Positions 1 to 9,087 are shown, numbered from the stretch's first letter. The stretch: 64,000 bases of DNA from JANQPX01 sp965222015 (GCA_965222015.1 CBDCTL010000024.1:1178001-1242000), one strand, 5' to 3'. Numbers and translations are program-made. Notes: generated from the sequence alone by a model not told the origin.

Positions 1-530
1 CAGCAGGACAGACCGTCGCCGACCGCGCTGCTCCCGGGTTCGATTTCGGCCTTGGCGAAGCGTTCCACCCCCTTCCCGCGAAAACCCTTGACGGTCTTCA
101 GCCGGATTCGCCTCGGACGGCGCTCGATCGTGGTCCCGCTGCAGCGATGAAGGGCGTTTTGCCAGCCGCGCCGCGGCCGCGCCTGCCGCCGGAGCGGGCA
201 CCGCCGGGACAGGCGTCGTCCATCCCGACCCCGCCCCTGCTCCGGCTGACGTGGCAGATCGCCGGGAACCAGACCTTCGGCGGAAGCCTGGTGCTGTGGA
301 AGATCGTGCCGGCGGTGACCGATACCCGATGCTTGCAGCGACGGCATTGCGGCTTCGCGCGCTTTTTCAGATGGCAATGACCGCCATGACCGCAGGACGG
401 ACAGGACCACCCCTGCCCCAGCGCCATTCGAACAACGCCGCCCGGCATGGCTCCTCACGGCCATAGGCTTCCTGAAACGCCATCCCACTCAGACCCCTGG
501 TCCGCCGACCGAAGCCTTCAATGTCGCTCA
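1..530 (-). pseudogene. IS1595-family transposase remnant
   Basis: Read on the minus strand from an ATG at 523, the product starts like the IS1595 transposase at 7410-8354 in this window. It keeps the zinc-ribbon cysteines (CPSCGH and CRRCKH) and the block VSVTAGTIFHST. It is broken: a frameshift lies near 380-450, about 45 residues are missing between SRGGV and MDDACPGG, and a further frameshift precedes the KGFR region. The remnant runs off the left edge. No function is expected. It is a different, more diverged copy than the intact one at 7.4 kb, so it reflects an older insertion. Confidence 0.8.
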
Positions 531-623
531 TCGGTGATCTCCTCCCGCAAAAAACACGGCAAAACTCGGCACAAAACAGGAGCGCCAGCCGCTCTCATAG
601 CAGCTGGCGCGGTTTGAAGGGGG

Positions 624-855
624 CAGGCCAGTGTCAACACGGAGCTTGCCGAGGCGATCACAGCTCGCGAGACAGCGGAGACACAGCTGACCGAGACGAG
701 CGATGCCATGGAATCCTTGCGCGCCGAACGGACGGATCTCGAGCACCGTGTTGCCGACCTGACGCTGCAGGCCGAATCGAGCGCGGGCATTCTCGAAAAC
801 AGACGTCGACAATTGGCGGCGCTGGAAGATGAGCTCACGAGCGTCCACACCAATT
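624..855 (+). pseudogene. coiled-coil protein fragment
   Basis: An open frame from about 624, without its own start, encodes some 75 residues of heptad-rich sequence with many Glu, Ala, Leu and Arg (for example ETAETQLTETSDAMESLRAE). It stops being protein-like at about 855, where the IS66 end begins. It looks like an internal piece of a longer coiled-coil protein; plasmid KfrA-type or chromosome-partition proteins have such composition, but nothing identifies the family. An ATG at 708 could start a 65 aa product whose last residues are IS-derived. Probably a remnant. Confidence 0.45.
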
Positions 856-913
856 GTAACCGTTCGGCTTGGGCCGCCTTTGATTCCAGCGTGATCTGCT
901 GCTGACTATCCTT

Positions 914-1321
914 ATGACTAGGCATACGGATAGTGCGCAGGTTTGTCGTCTCGAAGTGGTGTACACCGGCCGTCGGCGACGTCGTTGGAGCCTTGAGGAG
1001 AAGCTTCGGATCGTCGAGGAGAGCCATCAAGGCCATCGGCAGGTGTCGGCGACGGCGCGCCGGCATGGGATTTCGGCCTCCCTGCTGTTCTCCTGGCGGC
1101 GGGATTTTCGTGAAGGGCGTCTTGGTGGCGGCGATTTTCCGGATTTGGTGCCGGCGGTGGTTTTGCCCGATCCTGAGCTGCCGTCCGCCCCCGCTTTCAG
1201 CAAGCCGGTTACCGACGGTCGCATGGAGATCGTCATCGGTGATGATCGTCGGGTGATCGTCAGTGCGGATGTCGACGGCCCGGCCCTGGCTCGCGTCCTG
1301 AAGGTTCCTGGTCGCCGATGA
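914..1321 (+). CDS. tnpA: IS66-family accessory protein TnpA
   Basis: A 135 aa IS66 Orf1-type protein. Residues 20-65 hold a helix-turn-helix of the transposase_8 type (RRRRWSLEEKLRIVEES, then ARRHGISASLLFSWRRDF). The C-terminal part is the variable acidic and proline-rich tail usual for this family. Its stop codon overlaps the ATG of tnpB (ATGA at 1318-1321), the normal translational coupling in IS66 elements. The frame is intact, but the partner genes tnpB and tnpC are both damaged, so the protein probably has no transposition role here. Confidence 0.85.
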   Translation: MTRHTDSAQVCRLEVVYTGRRRRRWSLEEKLRIVEESHQGHRQVSATARRHGISASLLFSWRRDFREGRLGGGDFPDLVPAVVLPDPELPSAPAFSKPVTDGRMEIVIGDDRRVIVSADVDGPALARVLKVPGRR

Positions 1322-1665
1322 TCCCGGTGCCGTCGAGTTATCGCGTCTACCTGTCGACGGGTGTCACGGACATGCGCCGCGGCATGCCAGGGTTGTCCTT
1401 GCAGGTTCAAGAAGCGCTTGGCCGTGATCCGCACGCCGGGGATCTCTATGTCTTCAGAGGGCGTAAAGGCGATTTTTTGAAAGTGCTCTAGCATGACGGC
1501 CTCGGATTGTCGCTTTATGCCAAGCGGCTCGAACGCGGTCGTTTCATCCGGCCGTCGCCGGCAGATGGTGTGGTGTCGATTTCGGCGGCCCGGCTTGGCT
1601 ACCTGCTCGAGGGGATCGACTGGCGCCACCCGCAATGTACCCGGCGACCGGCTGCGGCAGGGTGA
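1318..1665 (+). pseudogene. tnpB: IS66 TnpB with in-frame amber codon
   Basis: The frame encodes a 115-codon IS66 Orf2 protein (YRVYLSTGVTDMRRGM near the start, LGLSLYAKRLERGRFI further on). Codon 58, at 1489-1491, is TAG where family members have Trp in the stretch KVLWHDGLGL. The reading frame continues cleanly after it, so one base change inactivates the gene. The natural stop is TGA at 1663-1665. Confidence 0.85.
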
Positions 1666-1722
1666 CTCGCCTGGAGTCCCAAGGGGGCCACAAAGCCGGT
1701 CGGATGTGCTGTTCTCCGAGGC

Positions 1723-1912
1723 ATGGCTGAACCGGATGATATCGAAGCCCTCAAGGCGGCATTGGCGAAAGCCGAGGCCCGTACACGGGCTGCAGAAGCC
1801 GAGCTTGCCGACGGGCGTTCGCGCGTATCTGTCGACGGGTGTTGCCGCGGAGGCCAGGGTTTCGAGCACCGATGCCCTGATCGCCTCGCTGAAGCTGCAG
1901 ATCGAGAAGCTA
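1723..1912 (+). pseudogene. tnpC: IS66 TnpC, 5' fragment
   Basis: Starts MAEPDDIEALKAALAKAEAR, the usual coiled-coil beginning of the IS66 DDE transposase. After about 30 codons the frame is disturbed by a short extra segment at about 1813-1845, and the family sequence resumes in another frame (SSTDALIASLKLQIEKL) before ending at about 1912. The whole catalytic domain is missing. The extra segment resembles the start of tnpB (see findings). Confidence 0.75.
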
Positions 1913-2428
1913 AGGCTGCTTTGGATCGCGGTTGATCGCCGCCGCGATGTCGTTGGTCAGGTTGATGATCATCTTGGCGGTATGATAGGAAGCCGCCGCC
2001 TTGCCGCCGAAGATTTCTTACGCGCGAGGTCCAGTCCGCAGTGGGGTTGCCCCGGATTTCGGTGGCGAGCGCTGCGGCTTCAAGAATGTTCGGGAGCTGG
2101 CGCTTATGTTCATGGATGCGCTTGATCTGCACGTCGAACATTGCCGCCGGATCGACGCTGATGCCCATCAGGTCCCGGATCGTCACCGCTAGACGTTCCT
2201 TGTTGGCGCGCTTGCCCCAAAAAGCGCCCGCGGAAGCCGGCATCGTCCGCAAAGGACGAGAGTGTCTCGATCGCCTCGGTGACGAGGGCAGCGAGCCACG
2301 GATTACATTGCTTCAGCCAGCAGCCAGCGCCCGGGCGTGATGCCGTTGGTCTGATTGACGATGCGCTCGGGAAAGCGCTCATGCAGTGCCTTCAACACCG
2401 TTTCCTTCAGCAGCTCCGAGACGCCGTT
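1912..2428 (-). pseudogene. glgP: Glycogen phosphorylase fragment
   Basis: The minus strand encodes, in three successive frames, blocks typical of glycogen/starch phosphorylase: ERIVNQTNGITPGRW, then KRANKERLAVTIRDLMG, DPAAMFDVQIKRIHEHKRQ, and lastly GGKAAASYHTAKMIINLTND. These follow the family order over about 170 residues of a protein that is normally some 800 residues long, and at least two frameshifts separate them. Both ends are abrupt: IS66 tnpC sequence at about 1912 and unrelated sequence above 2428. It is a decayed piece of a metabolic gene caught between insertion sequences. Confidence 0.75.
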
Positions 2429-2599
2429 GGAAAGCGTGTAGATCACCCCTGTACCCGGCGCCAAAACGACAACCAGGACTGTCACAAGAACAACAACAAA
2501 GCCGGGCAATGTGCCCGGCGAATGCAGCAGGGAGGCTTTATTCAATAACCTTTTCGCCGCTGTGCTCGCATTGTCAACCTTTTGGGCCCTCAAGCGTTT
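2429..2599. other. Intergenic scrap, nothing recognised
   Basis: Between the phosphorylase fragment and the IS256 remnant. Open frames cross it, but I see no family resemblance, RNA gene or convincing repeat. It is probably debris from the ends of neighbouring elements. Confidence 0.4.
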
Positions 2600-3004
2600 C
2601 TACGCACGCGTTGCATAGCCGGTCGACACGCCACGCAGATAGAGCACCGGCAGCAGCGCCTCAAGGCTCGGCGAGCGGCGCGCCCAGCGCGGCAGGATCG
2701 CCGAGCTGAACCGGATGCGCTCGTCAGCCACGCCGGCGCCGCAGTCGCGGATCTTGGCCCGCTGCACGGGCACCGCGCCGATCCCGGTCTGGATGCTGCG
2801 CTCGGGACCATGGCCATGCCGGACAAAGCGAGCGCGGCCGTCCTCGAGCTTCCAATCCGCCATCAACGCCAAAAAGGCCTCGGCTTCCGCCTCGATCGCT
2901 TGGACCAGCAGGCGCTGCGCGCCTGATCGCAAAACGTCCGTCAACGGATCATCGACGACATCAACAGGGTGACCAGCAGCTTCGGTGACAGTAGTCTTCT
3001 TCAT
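2600..3004 (-). pseudogene. IS256-family transposase, N-terminal remnant
   Basis: The product from the ATG at 3004 reads MKKTTVTEAAGHPVDVVDDP and continues with RLLVQAIEAEAEAFLALMAD, VRHGHGPERSIQTG and LPRWARRSPSLEALLPVLYL. This is the N-terminal third of a mutator-type IS256 transposase. The similarity stops after LRGVSTG near 2620, before the catalytic DDE core, which is absent. A GGAG motif precedes the start. Confidence 0.8.
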
Positions 3005-3100
3005 GGCGCGTATCGCTCCGCTTGGAGGTTCAGGTAGGCTCGTCACCCACCTCGATACGTCGCCGCCTTCATGCCGTCGTCACCCAATTCCACGCATAGC

Positions 3101-3277
3101 CCGACACCCGAGGACGGCGAGCTGTCAGTCTACCTCAAGGGCGATCTCGCCGGCATCCTAACCCTGGCGCAGAACAAGACAAAGCCGCTGGCCAGGAGCG
3201 CAGCGGCTGGAACGGGAACGGATGTTCTGGTTTCGCAAGTAACGTTGCGGGGGAACGATACCAACGATACTTGCTGA
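3101..3277 (+). pseudogene. Serine recombinase, C-terminal remnant (oldest unit)
   Basis: Encodes TPEDGELSVYLKGDLAGILT and a following LAQNKTKPLA block, matching the C-terminus of the two large serine recombinases at 9312 and 16132, then the junction-encoded tail QVTLRGNDTNDTC and a stop. Upstream the match stops abruptly. The tail sequence equals what the 9.3 kb recombinase would have had before IS110 entered. It marks a third, mostly deleted element whose right end abutted the left end of element A. Confidence 0.75.
3239..3277. other. Element-element att junction (outer)
   Basis: Directly after the recombinase remnant lies AAGTAACGTT followed by GCGGGGGAACGATACC and AACGATACTTGCTG. The same sequence is regained at the inner junction if the IS110 element (10933-12281) is removed. 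The tRNA-fMet side has AAGTAACGTTGG, then TTGCGGGGGTAGG. The shared TT with the GCGGGGG nearby marks the likely crossover site. This junction joins the right end of a lost unit to the left end of element A, and has the form expected of a circular-element attP. Confidence 0.65.
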
Positions 3278-4041
3278 ATCTGGTGGCAGCGTCAGCCTGA
3301 GCATCCGGGCATAAATGATCCAATTTCTTTTCAAACAATAAAATCTACGCGCTACTCAGAAGCCGACATACCGCTCGCCGGTTCACATCAAGTCGACATG
3401 ATTTCTGAATTCCAAATCAAAATCGTCAAATACGCTAATGTCAATCAATTTGACCTCTTTTAGTTTTCTTAGACCTTCAAAAGGACGCCAATCTCTAATA
3501 CCATAGATTTCGTCCAGATGAACAATTCGGAGATTTTCCAAGTTTCTCACAAAATCAACCGACTGCAGATCGCAAAGCCCATCAAGATATATCTCCTCGA
3601 GCGAGAAGCACCGACTTATCGGTGATAGGTCAGCCAATCGTATACATCCCGTCAAATCAATAATCCTAAGAAATTGAAGATCCTCAATATCTTCAATCGT
3701 TTCAAGTCCTTCGCAACCTCTTATAATTAATGTGTCAAGATTCCTGCTTCTAGAAATGCCGTCCGTGCTATTTAAGTATTCCCCGCAACTTATATCAATC
3801 TTTCTCAGGACACTACTAGAGGGCATACAGCTAAGATCACCATCGAATTCGCAAGATACCAGCTCTATATTACGCGCACTCTCTGCATATACGAGCCCTT
3901 TTAGATCTGACTTCCCAACCCAGTTTATCTCATAGGTTCCAGATAGCTTTGCGATAACGCGTTCGCCATACTCTTCTGATTGAAAATATTCCCACCCAGA
4001 TACTATCTGTTCGAGTGTTTTCCTTCCAGCATGCTCAGCTA

Positions 4042-5179
4042 GTGGTCTGACTCAATCATAAGATTCACTTAGCGGTCCAATGATGCTATGGCCTTGCCAT
4101 GGCACAGACAGTTGGCGTTTTGCTTTGCGGCGATGATCGTGCTCGGTTGGAGGCGATCGTTGCCGATCGAAATCGGCGGCACAAACATGTCCAGCGGGCA
4201 CGGATCGTGTTGCTGTCGGCGGATCGTTGGTCGGTTGCGGCGATTGCCGATGCGGTCGGTGTGAGCCGGCCGTCGGTTTGGCGCTGGCAACAGCGGTTTG
4301 CCGAAGAGGGTGTGCCCAGCTTGCTGCAAGATCGGACGCGACCGCCGGGCAAGCCGCCTTTTCCGGAGGCAATCGAACTCAAGGTTGTCGAACTGACCTG
4401 CAGCGAGCCGCCTGGTGAGGTGACGCATTGGACTGGGCGTGCCCTGGCCAAAGTGGTCGGCGTCTCCCATGGCACGGTGCAGCGGATCTGGGCGAAGCAT
4501 GATCTGCAGCCTCATCGGATCAAGACATTCAAGCGCTCCAACGATCCGGCGTTCGCCGAGAAGCTCCATGACATCGTCGGTCTTTATGTCGATCCGCCTG
4601 CCCATAGCCTGGTGCTGTCGATCGACGAGAAATCCCAAATCCAGGCGCTCGATCGCACGCAGCCCGGCCTGCCGATCAAACCCGGTCGGCGCGGGACATT
4701 CACCCACGACTATAAGCGAAACGGCACCACCACTCTGTTCGCCGCGCTCAACGTTCTCGACGGTACGGTCATGGGTCGCTGTATGCAAAAGCACCGCCAT
4801 CAGGAGTTCCTGCGCTTTCTCAACGCCGTCGAGCGCGAGGTGCCAGCCGGCAAGCTGATCCACGTCATTCTCGATAACTATGCCACCCACAAACATCCCA
4901 AGGTACGGAAGTGGCTCGCCCGTCACCCACGCTGGACCTTCCATTTCACGCCGACCTCAAGCTCCTGGCTGAATGCCGTCGAAAACTTCTTTTCCACCCT
5001 GACCCGACAACGTCTCCAGCGCGGCGTCTTCCATTCCATCGTCGCGCTGCAGACCGCAATCAAAGCCTACATCGAGGAGCACAACCGCGAACCCAAACCC
5101 TTCCGATGGACAAAGCCCGCTGACGAAATCATCGAAAAAGTCGGTCGGATAAATGTACCTTCTGTTTGAGTCAGACCAC
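4042..5179 (+). mobile_element. IS630-family insertion sequence, intact
   Basis: A 1138-bp element flanked by TA on both sides (4040-4041 and 5180-5181), the target duplication of IS630/Tc1 elements. Terminal inverted repeats are GTGGTCTGACTCAA and its complement. It carries one intact transposase gene. It interrupts the NACHT-LRR gene between the NTPase part and the LRR repeats; removing it with one TA restores the frame exactly. Confidence 0.92.
4099..5169 (+). CDS. IS630-family DDE transposase
   Basis: 356 aa and full length. The N-terminal 110 residues hold winged helix-turn-helix DNA-binding segments (DRWSVAAIADAVGVSRPSVW). The DDE catalytic domain follows, with Asp in LVLSIDEKSQIQ, Asp in VILDNYATHKHP and Glu in SSWLNAVENFF. 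The C-terminus ends shortly before the right inverted repeat. No frame damage is visible, so it may be active; the perfect ends and TA duplication suggest a fairly recent insertion. Confidence 0.92.
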   Translation: MAQTVGVLLCGDDRARLEAIVADRNRRHKHVQRARIVLLSADRWSVAAIADAVGVSRPSVWRWQQRFAEEGVPSLLQDRTRPPGKPPFPEAIELKVVELTCSEPPGEVTHWTGRALAKVVGVSHGTVQRIWAKHDLQPHRIKTFKRSNDPAFAEKLHDIVGLYVDPPAHSLVLSIDEKSQIQALDRTQPGLPIKPGRRGTFTHDYKRNGTTTLFAALNVLDGTVMGRCMQKHRHQEFLRFLNAVEREVPAGKLIHVILDNYATHKHPKVRKWLARHPRWTFHFTPTSSSWLNAVENFFSTLTRQRLQRGVFHSIVALQTAIKAYIEEHNREPKPFRWTKPADEIIEKVGRINVPSV

Positions 5180-7391
5180 TAGATTCCCAAGAATCGAAAG
5201 GCTCTCTTCCCCCCCAATCTCGATCAACGCACGCGCGCAGAGGGTCGCAGTGCTATCATCTAAAGCGCCTGATCTCCGAATTAGCGTGATAAATTTCGAA
5301 CCCAGTATCGCCAGTTCGCTGACCTCGGAAGCGTCCTTCGGTGGAAAGATTTCCTCCCTAAAGCTAATAAGTTTCTCTTCAATATCCGACTCCAAACGCG
5401 AACAAAATTCGCCAAAAATCACCGAGGAGATCAAGCCGCGCCTTCTCTTTTGATCGGTGGCACCATCCAGCTGATCAATAATATTACTCATAAATGTATT
5501 TGCTTGGCTCTTATTCATCTTTCCGCAAGACAAAATTATCAACTCTTTCCAAGCATCTGATCTCGCTTTTTCGGCAAGAAGACCTATATCATCTTCATCG
5601 ACAAAGCTTTCAGCAGCAAGATACTCCTGAAACTGCTTGTGTATGAAGTCAATCTGATTGGTAGCAATTTCGCGAAGAAGACCACTTCTCTCGATAAAGG
5701 CAGAAAGTAATTTTTGCCTTAGTTCTTGATCTTCACAATGAACTTCTTCAAAAATGCAACTAGCCAACTTATTCTTATCAATGACATATCTCTCGTTTAT
5801 CGCCATCCATCGCGCAATCTCCTGAAATATCTTTCGTCTTTTAGGAGCTGCTATTTCCGAATAGACTTTCGACGCAATGTTTCTCTCTGTGTCTCTTCGA
5901 TTCAACAAGAGATCTATCGATGCTTGATAGATTTCAGCCCGATCCCTCGGAACATTACAGTTTCTATCAAGATTGATGGTGCAGATTACAGCACAGAGCA
6001 AAGGATTTGTAGCGAGGTTCCTAATGCCTTCGATGTTTACGACTGCATCGAGCAGCTTTTCTCGGGATGAATCAATGCGTTGTGTTACATCTCTATCAAA
6101 AACACCTGTCAATACCGCTCTATGCCAATAAACTATGAAACGGCGGATATCATCGATCGTCATTCGCTGCAAATACGCGGTTCGGAAAGAATATCCGAAA
6201 TCTCCCGTTTCCTCGATCGGTCTACTTGTAACAATAAATTTGCATTGTTCGTAGTTGAGATAAAGATTGTCAATCCATTCTATCGCCGATGCCCGGCTAT
6301 CCTTAGGGACTTCGTCTATACCGTCAATTAAAAACAAAATTTCACCGTCATCAGCTTTCTTATGTAGCCATTTAGTATCTATTTCATTGAACAGATGGGG
6401 ACTCGATTCTTTTGCTGCGTCCAAAAAATTCTTACTTTCTATATGATCTACAGATCGCATTCTAATAAAGACTGGTTTGTAGTTGGCAAAATGCGCAATA
6501 GAACGAGGAAGGTCATTCTGGACTATTTTGATCATAAGCTATTGTAAAAGAGTTGTTTTGCCTGATCCTGGCGAACCAAAAATTACGAAATGATCACCAT
6601 ACGAAATAAAGTCTTCTATTCGTGATCCGATATTTGTATGAGAATGATAGTCAGGGATACTATTGAATTCTTCTTCGTATTCGAAGTCTTCATCACTAAC
6701 GTTTAGCGATATATATGCTGTTTCTAGTGGATATTTTCTTCGGATTGAATAGGTTGACAAACCAAAAATTTGAACTTGGCTGTATAGCGACTGTATCCTA
6801 TCAGAATATCTAATATCATCAAGGGATCGTTCTGACTGCTTCTCGATAAGCTTCAAACTTGTCTTTAGCGTTGATGAAAGTATCTGTAATATCTCTTCCT
6901 GCCCCTGAAGAAGTTGATTTAACGATGATGGAACAAAATCTGGTGCGGCATGTTTGAATTGGCATATATAAAAAGCTATATGTTTTGTTAGCAAATTTGC
7001 CATATCCTTCTCAGCAATTTCAAATGATTCGTAGTCTTCCATATTTTCGATAATATGTTTCGCCAGAACCTCATGAGAGTATCCGCTGGAAACAAGATCT
7101 TTTGTTCGGGTAGATTTTTTGAACCCTTTCGTTAGCCCATCAATGACTTTTGCCTTCTGATCTTGTTTAAGTCGAGGAAACTCGATCTCGATTAGGGGGG
7201 CGGCCTCACCGATAATCTTGTCAGCGCAGTTGGCGAAAAACCTTTCAGCTGACCGCTTTTCAAGCGTTTGCCTCAAGTTCGTACCTGCTATGTCTACGCC
7301 TTCCGAAAACAGCGTTTGGACTACCGCTGAATCTCCAAACCAAATCGCGCCTACGAGCTTCGAAACGGACGTCGCAAGCTGCAAATACATT

Positions 7392-8426
7392 CTTGAGTAT
7401 CCGTAATTTTCATCCAGCGACGATGACGCGATAGGGCTGTGGGCGGGCATGGATGCAAGCCCAGGCGAGGCGTTCGGTGGCAGTGTCGAGGGCGTGGCGT
7501 CGATTGAAGCGCCAAGCGAAGCTGGCAAGATAGCGCTGGGCGTGTTTGGCGCTGACGTGATGGTAGGTTCCGGCGAGGGCTGTCTTGATGTTGCCGAGCG
7601 CGGTGTTGACCCAGGTGAACGGCGCCCAGCGGGCGGCCTGTCGCCCGGACCCGGTGATCATCGGCCAGTGGCGGCAGCCGGCGGTCTCGACGGCGCGCCA
7701 GCAGGAAAGGCCATCGGTGACCACGCTGGTGCCTTCGGTGATGCCGGCCTTGGCGAGCTTTTCGACTTCCTTCTTGCGGAAACCCTTGACCACGGTGAGT
7801 CTGAGACGCCGCGGACGCCGCTCGGCGGTGGTCTCGACCGCAGCCACGAAAGGCGTTTTCCCAGCAGCGCCGCGGCCACGCTTTCCGCCCGACCGCTGGC
7901 CACCGAGATAAGCATCGTCCATCTCGACGCGCCCGTCGAACTTGGGCTTGGTCGCTTCGCGTTCCGCCATCGCCTGCATCAGTTTGTGCTTCATCAGCCA
8001 GGCCGTGGCCTGCCGCACGCCCAAGCGCCGGCCGAGCTCGATCGAGCTGATCCCGCCCTTGCTCTGGGCGAGGTGGTAGATCGCCAGGAACCAGGTGGTC
8101 AGCGGAAGTTTGGTGCTGTGGAAGATCGTACCGGCGGTCAATGACACCTGCCGCTTGCAGCGATTGCATTGAAGCACGGCGCGCTGTTTGAGCACCGCAT
8201 GGCGCTCGTGACCGCAGCCTTCGCAGCGCCACCCTCGGGCCCAGCGCATGGCGAACAGCGCCTCGCGGCACTGCTCCTCGCTGCCGTAGCGCTCCCGAAA
8301 CGCCACCTCACTCAGCCCCTTGGCCAGGCGCTTCAGATCACCAGAACCCGTCATTTCATGCTCCGCCGTCAGTGAAAAACCAGCAGAGCCTAGCAAAATG
8401 CAGGATGAATTTCACGTATAATCAGG
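7392..8426 (-). mobile_element. IS1595-family insertion sequence on the NACHT start codon
   Basis: A 1035-bp element between 8-bp direct repeats AATACATT (7384-7391 and 8427-8434). The ends are imperfect inverted repeats (CTTGAGTATCCGTAATTTTC against CCTGATTATACGTGAAATTC). The duplicated target contains the ATG of the NACHT gene (CAT at 7388-7390), so the insertion separated that start codon from its upstream GGAGAG site. Confidence 0.88.
7410..8354 (-). CDS. IS1595-family transposase
   Basis: About 314 aa from the ATG at 8354, preceded by GGAG at a suitable distance; an upstream ATG at 8396 is less likely. It has an N-terminal zinc ribbon (CEGCGH and CNRCKR), VSLTAGTIFHSTKLPLTTWF, a helix-turn-helix (IELGRRLGVRQATAWLMKHK) and an ISXO2-type catalytic domain with EMDDAYLGG and VVTDGLSCW. 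The C-terminal motif is NTALGNIKTALAGTYHHVS. The frame is complete and ends inside the terminal repeat region, as is normal for short IS1595 members. Confidence 0.88.
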   Translation of the reverse strand: MTGSGDLKRLAKGLSEVAFRERYGSEEQCREALFAMRWARGWRCEGCGHERHAVLKQRAVLQCNRCKRQVSLTAGTIFHSTKLPLTTWFLAIYHLAQSKGGISSIELGRRLGVRQATAWLMKHKLMQAMAEREATKPKFDGRVEMDDAYLGGQRSGGKRGRGAAGKTPFVAAVETTAERRPRRLRLTVVKGFRKKEVEKLAKAGITEGTSVVTDGLSCWRAVETAGCRHWPMITGSGRQAARWAPFTWVNTALGNIKTALAGTYHHVSAKHAQRYLASFAWRFNRRHALDTATERLAWACIHARPQPYRVIVAG

Positions 8427-8434
8427 AATACATT

Positions 8435-8596
8435 TGAACTCTCCAAGGCTCTGTCTACCGTGGACCAAATAAACACCACAGCTGTTCTAGGCCGAATGAT
8501 GGCTGTGAAAAGCCTACCAAAAAGGATAAATTCTGCACCATGTTTTGTGAACTTTTGATTGATGTGCTGGATTTCAGCCCACAAAGTGGAAGCCCA
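8435..8596. other. Former 5' region of the NACHT gene
   Basis: About 160 bases between the IS1595 duplication and the conserved module of element A. On the minus strand it holds the displaced ribosome site GGAGAG and presumably the promoter of the NACHT-LRR gene. A 64-codon frame crosses it but extends into IS1595 sequence and resembles nothing I know. Confidence 0.45.
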
Positions 8597-9087
8597 CCCG
8601 TCATCCGCCTCAAGGCTTCACGCCTTCGGCGTTCGGCTTTGCCGAGCCTTGACCCGGCTGACGGGCGCGCTTTCGGGCTTTTCACAAGCTGGTTGCGGTA
8701 GACCGCAAGCCAGCTTGCCGGTCGACAGCTGGACCTCGAACCTGTTGACGACCCTGTTGATTCCCGGAATCAACACCCCGGCTTCCTCAACTCTCTGACA
8801 TCCAAGGCTCTTTCACCCCGACAGCGCCCTGACCTCACTCACACTACGTGCCTGTGCGAGCGAGGTCAGGGCGCTGTCGGGGCAAAATTCGCGGATATAA
8901 AGAGTTGAAGAAGCTGAGGTGATATCAACCAAGTTTTGGACGGGTGGAATGAGGAAGATCAGGAGAGAAGAAGGCGATGGGGAACAGTTTTTTTGTGATT
9001 TTTAGGGAATAAAATCGAGAGTTTTGTCATCTAGGAGGAGAGCAAGGGAATTGTAGGCAGGTAAGCAAGATCGAGGCGAAGGGCGTT
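8597..9087 (+). other. Conserved hairpin-rich non-coding block, copy A
   Basis: About 490 bases, nearly the same as 15422-15904. From left to right: an imperfect inverted repeat CCCGTCATCCGCCTCAAGGC with GCCTTGACCCGGCTGACGGG; a hairpin at 8685-8717 (CAAGCTGGTTGCGG with CCGCAAGCCAGCTTG); a short hairpin GTTGATTC-CCG-GAATCAAC near 8754; and a 25-bp stem at 8816-8882 (CCCCGACAGCGCCCTGACC with its complement, 17-base loop, one mismatch). A purine-rich stretch leads to the 72 aa gene. No coding frame is conserved between copies. It could be a structured RNA, a replication or transfer origin, or a recombinase regulatory region; the sequence does not decide. Confidence 0.6.

Larger units (their letters stand above)
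856..1912 (+). mobile_element. Truncated IS66-family element
   Basis: The left end begins near 856 with GTAA, the usual start of IS66 ends. It carries an intact tnpA, a tnpB with an in-frame amber codon and the first part of tnpC. The right side is lost: at about 1912 the tnpC sequence passes into an unrelated glycogen phosphorylase fragment on the other strand. With tnpC truncated and tnpB broken the element cannot move by itself. Confidence 0.8.
3383..7390 (-). pseudogene. NACHT-LRR STAND NTPase, triply disrupted
   Basis: With IS630 and one TA copy removed (4042-5181), the minus strand reads in one frame from ATG 7390 to the stop at 3383, about 956 codons, interrupted only by TAG at 6536-6538. 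Residues 1-230 are a helix-rich N-terminal region that I do not recognise. The P-loop GSPGSGKTTLL is near 272-282 and the NACHT Walker B ILFLIDGIDEV near 351-361. After residue 750 come five 23-residue leucine-rich repeats (for example LRIIDLTGCIRLADLSPISR). Bacterial NACHT and other STAND NTPases are known as phage-sensing defence proteins; the LRR would be the sensor. The gene is AT-rich compared with the host and is the cargo of element A. The start codon is separated from its ribosome site (GGAGAG, now near 8443) by IS1595. Not functional as it stands. Confidence 0.8.

Noticed and set aside
8816..8882. The long 67-base palindrome as a CRISPR unit or terminator
   Set aside because: It occurs once per element, with no spacer array and no T run on either side.
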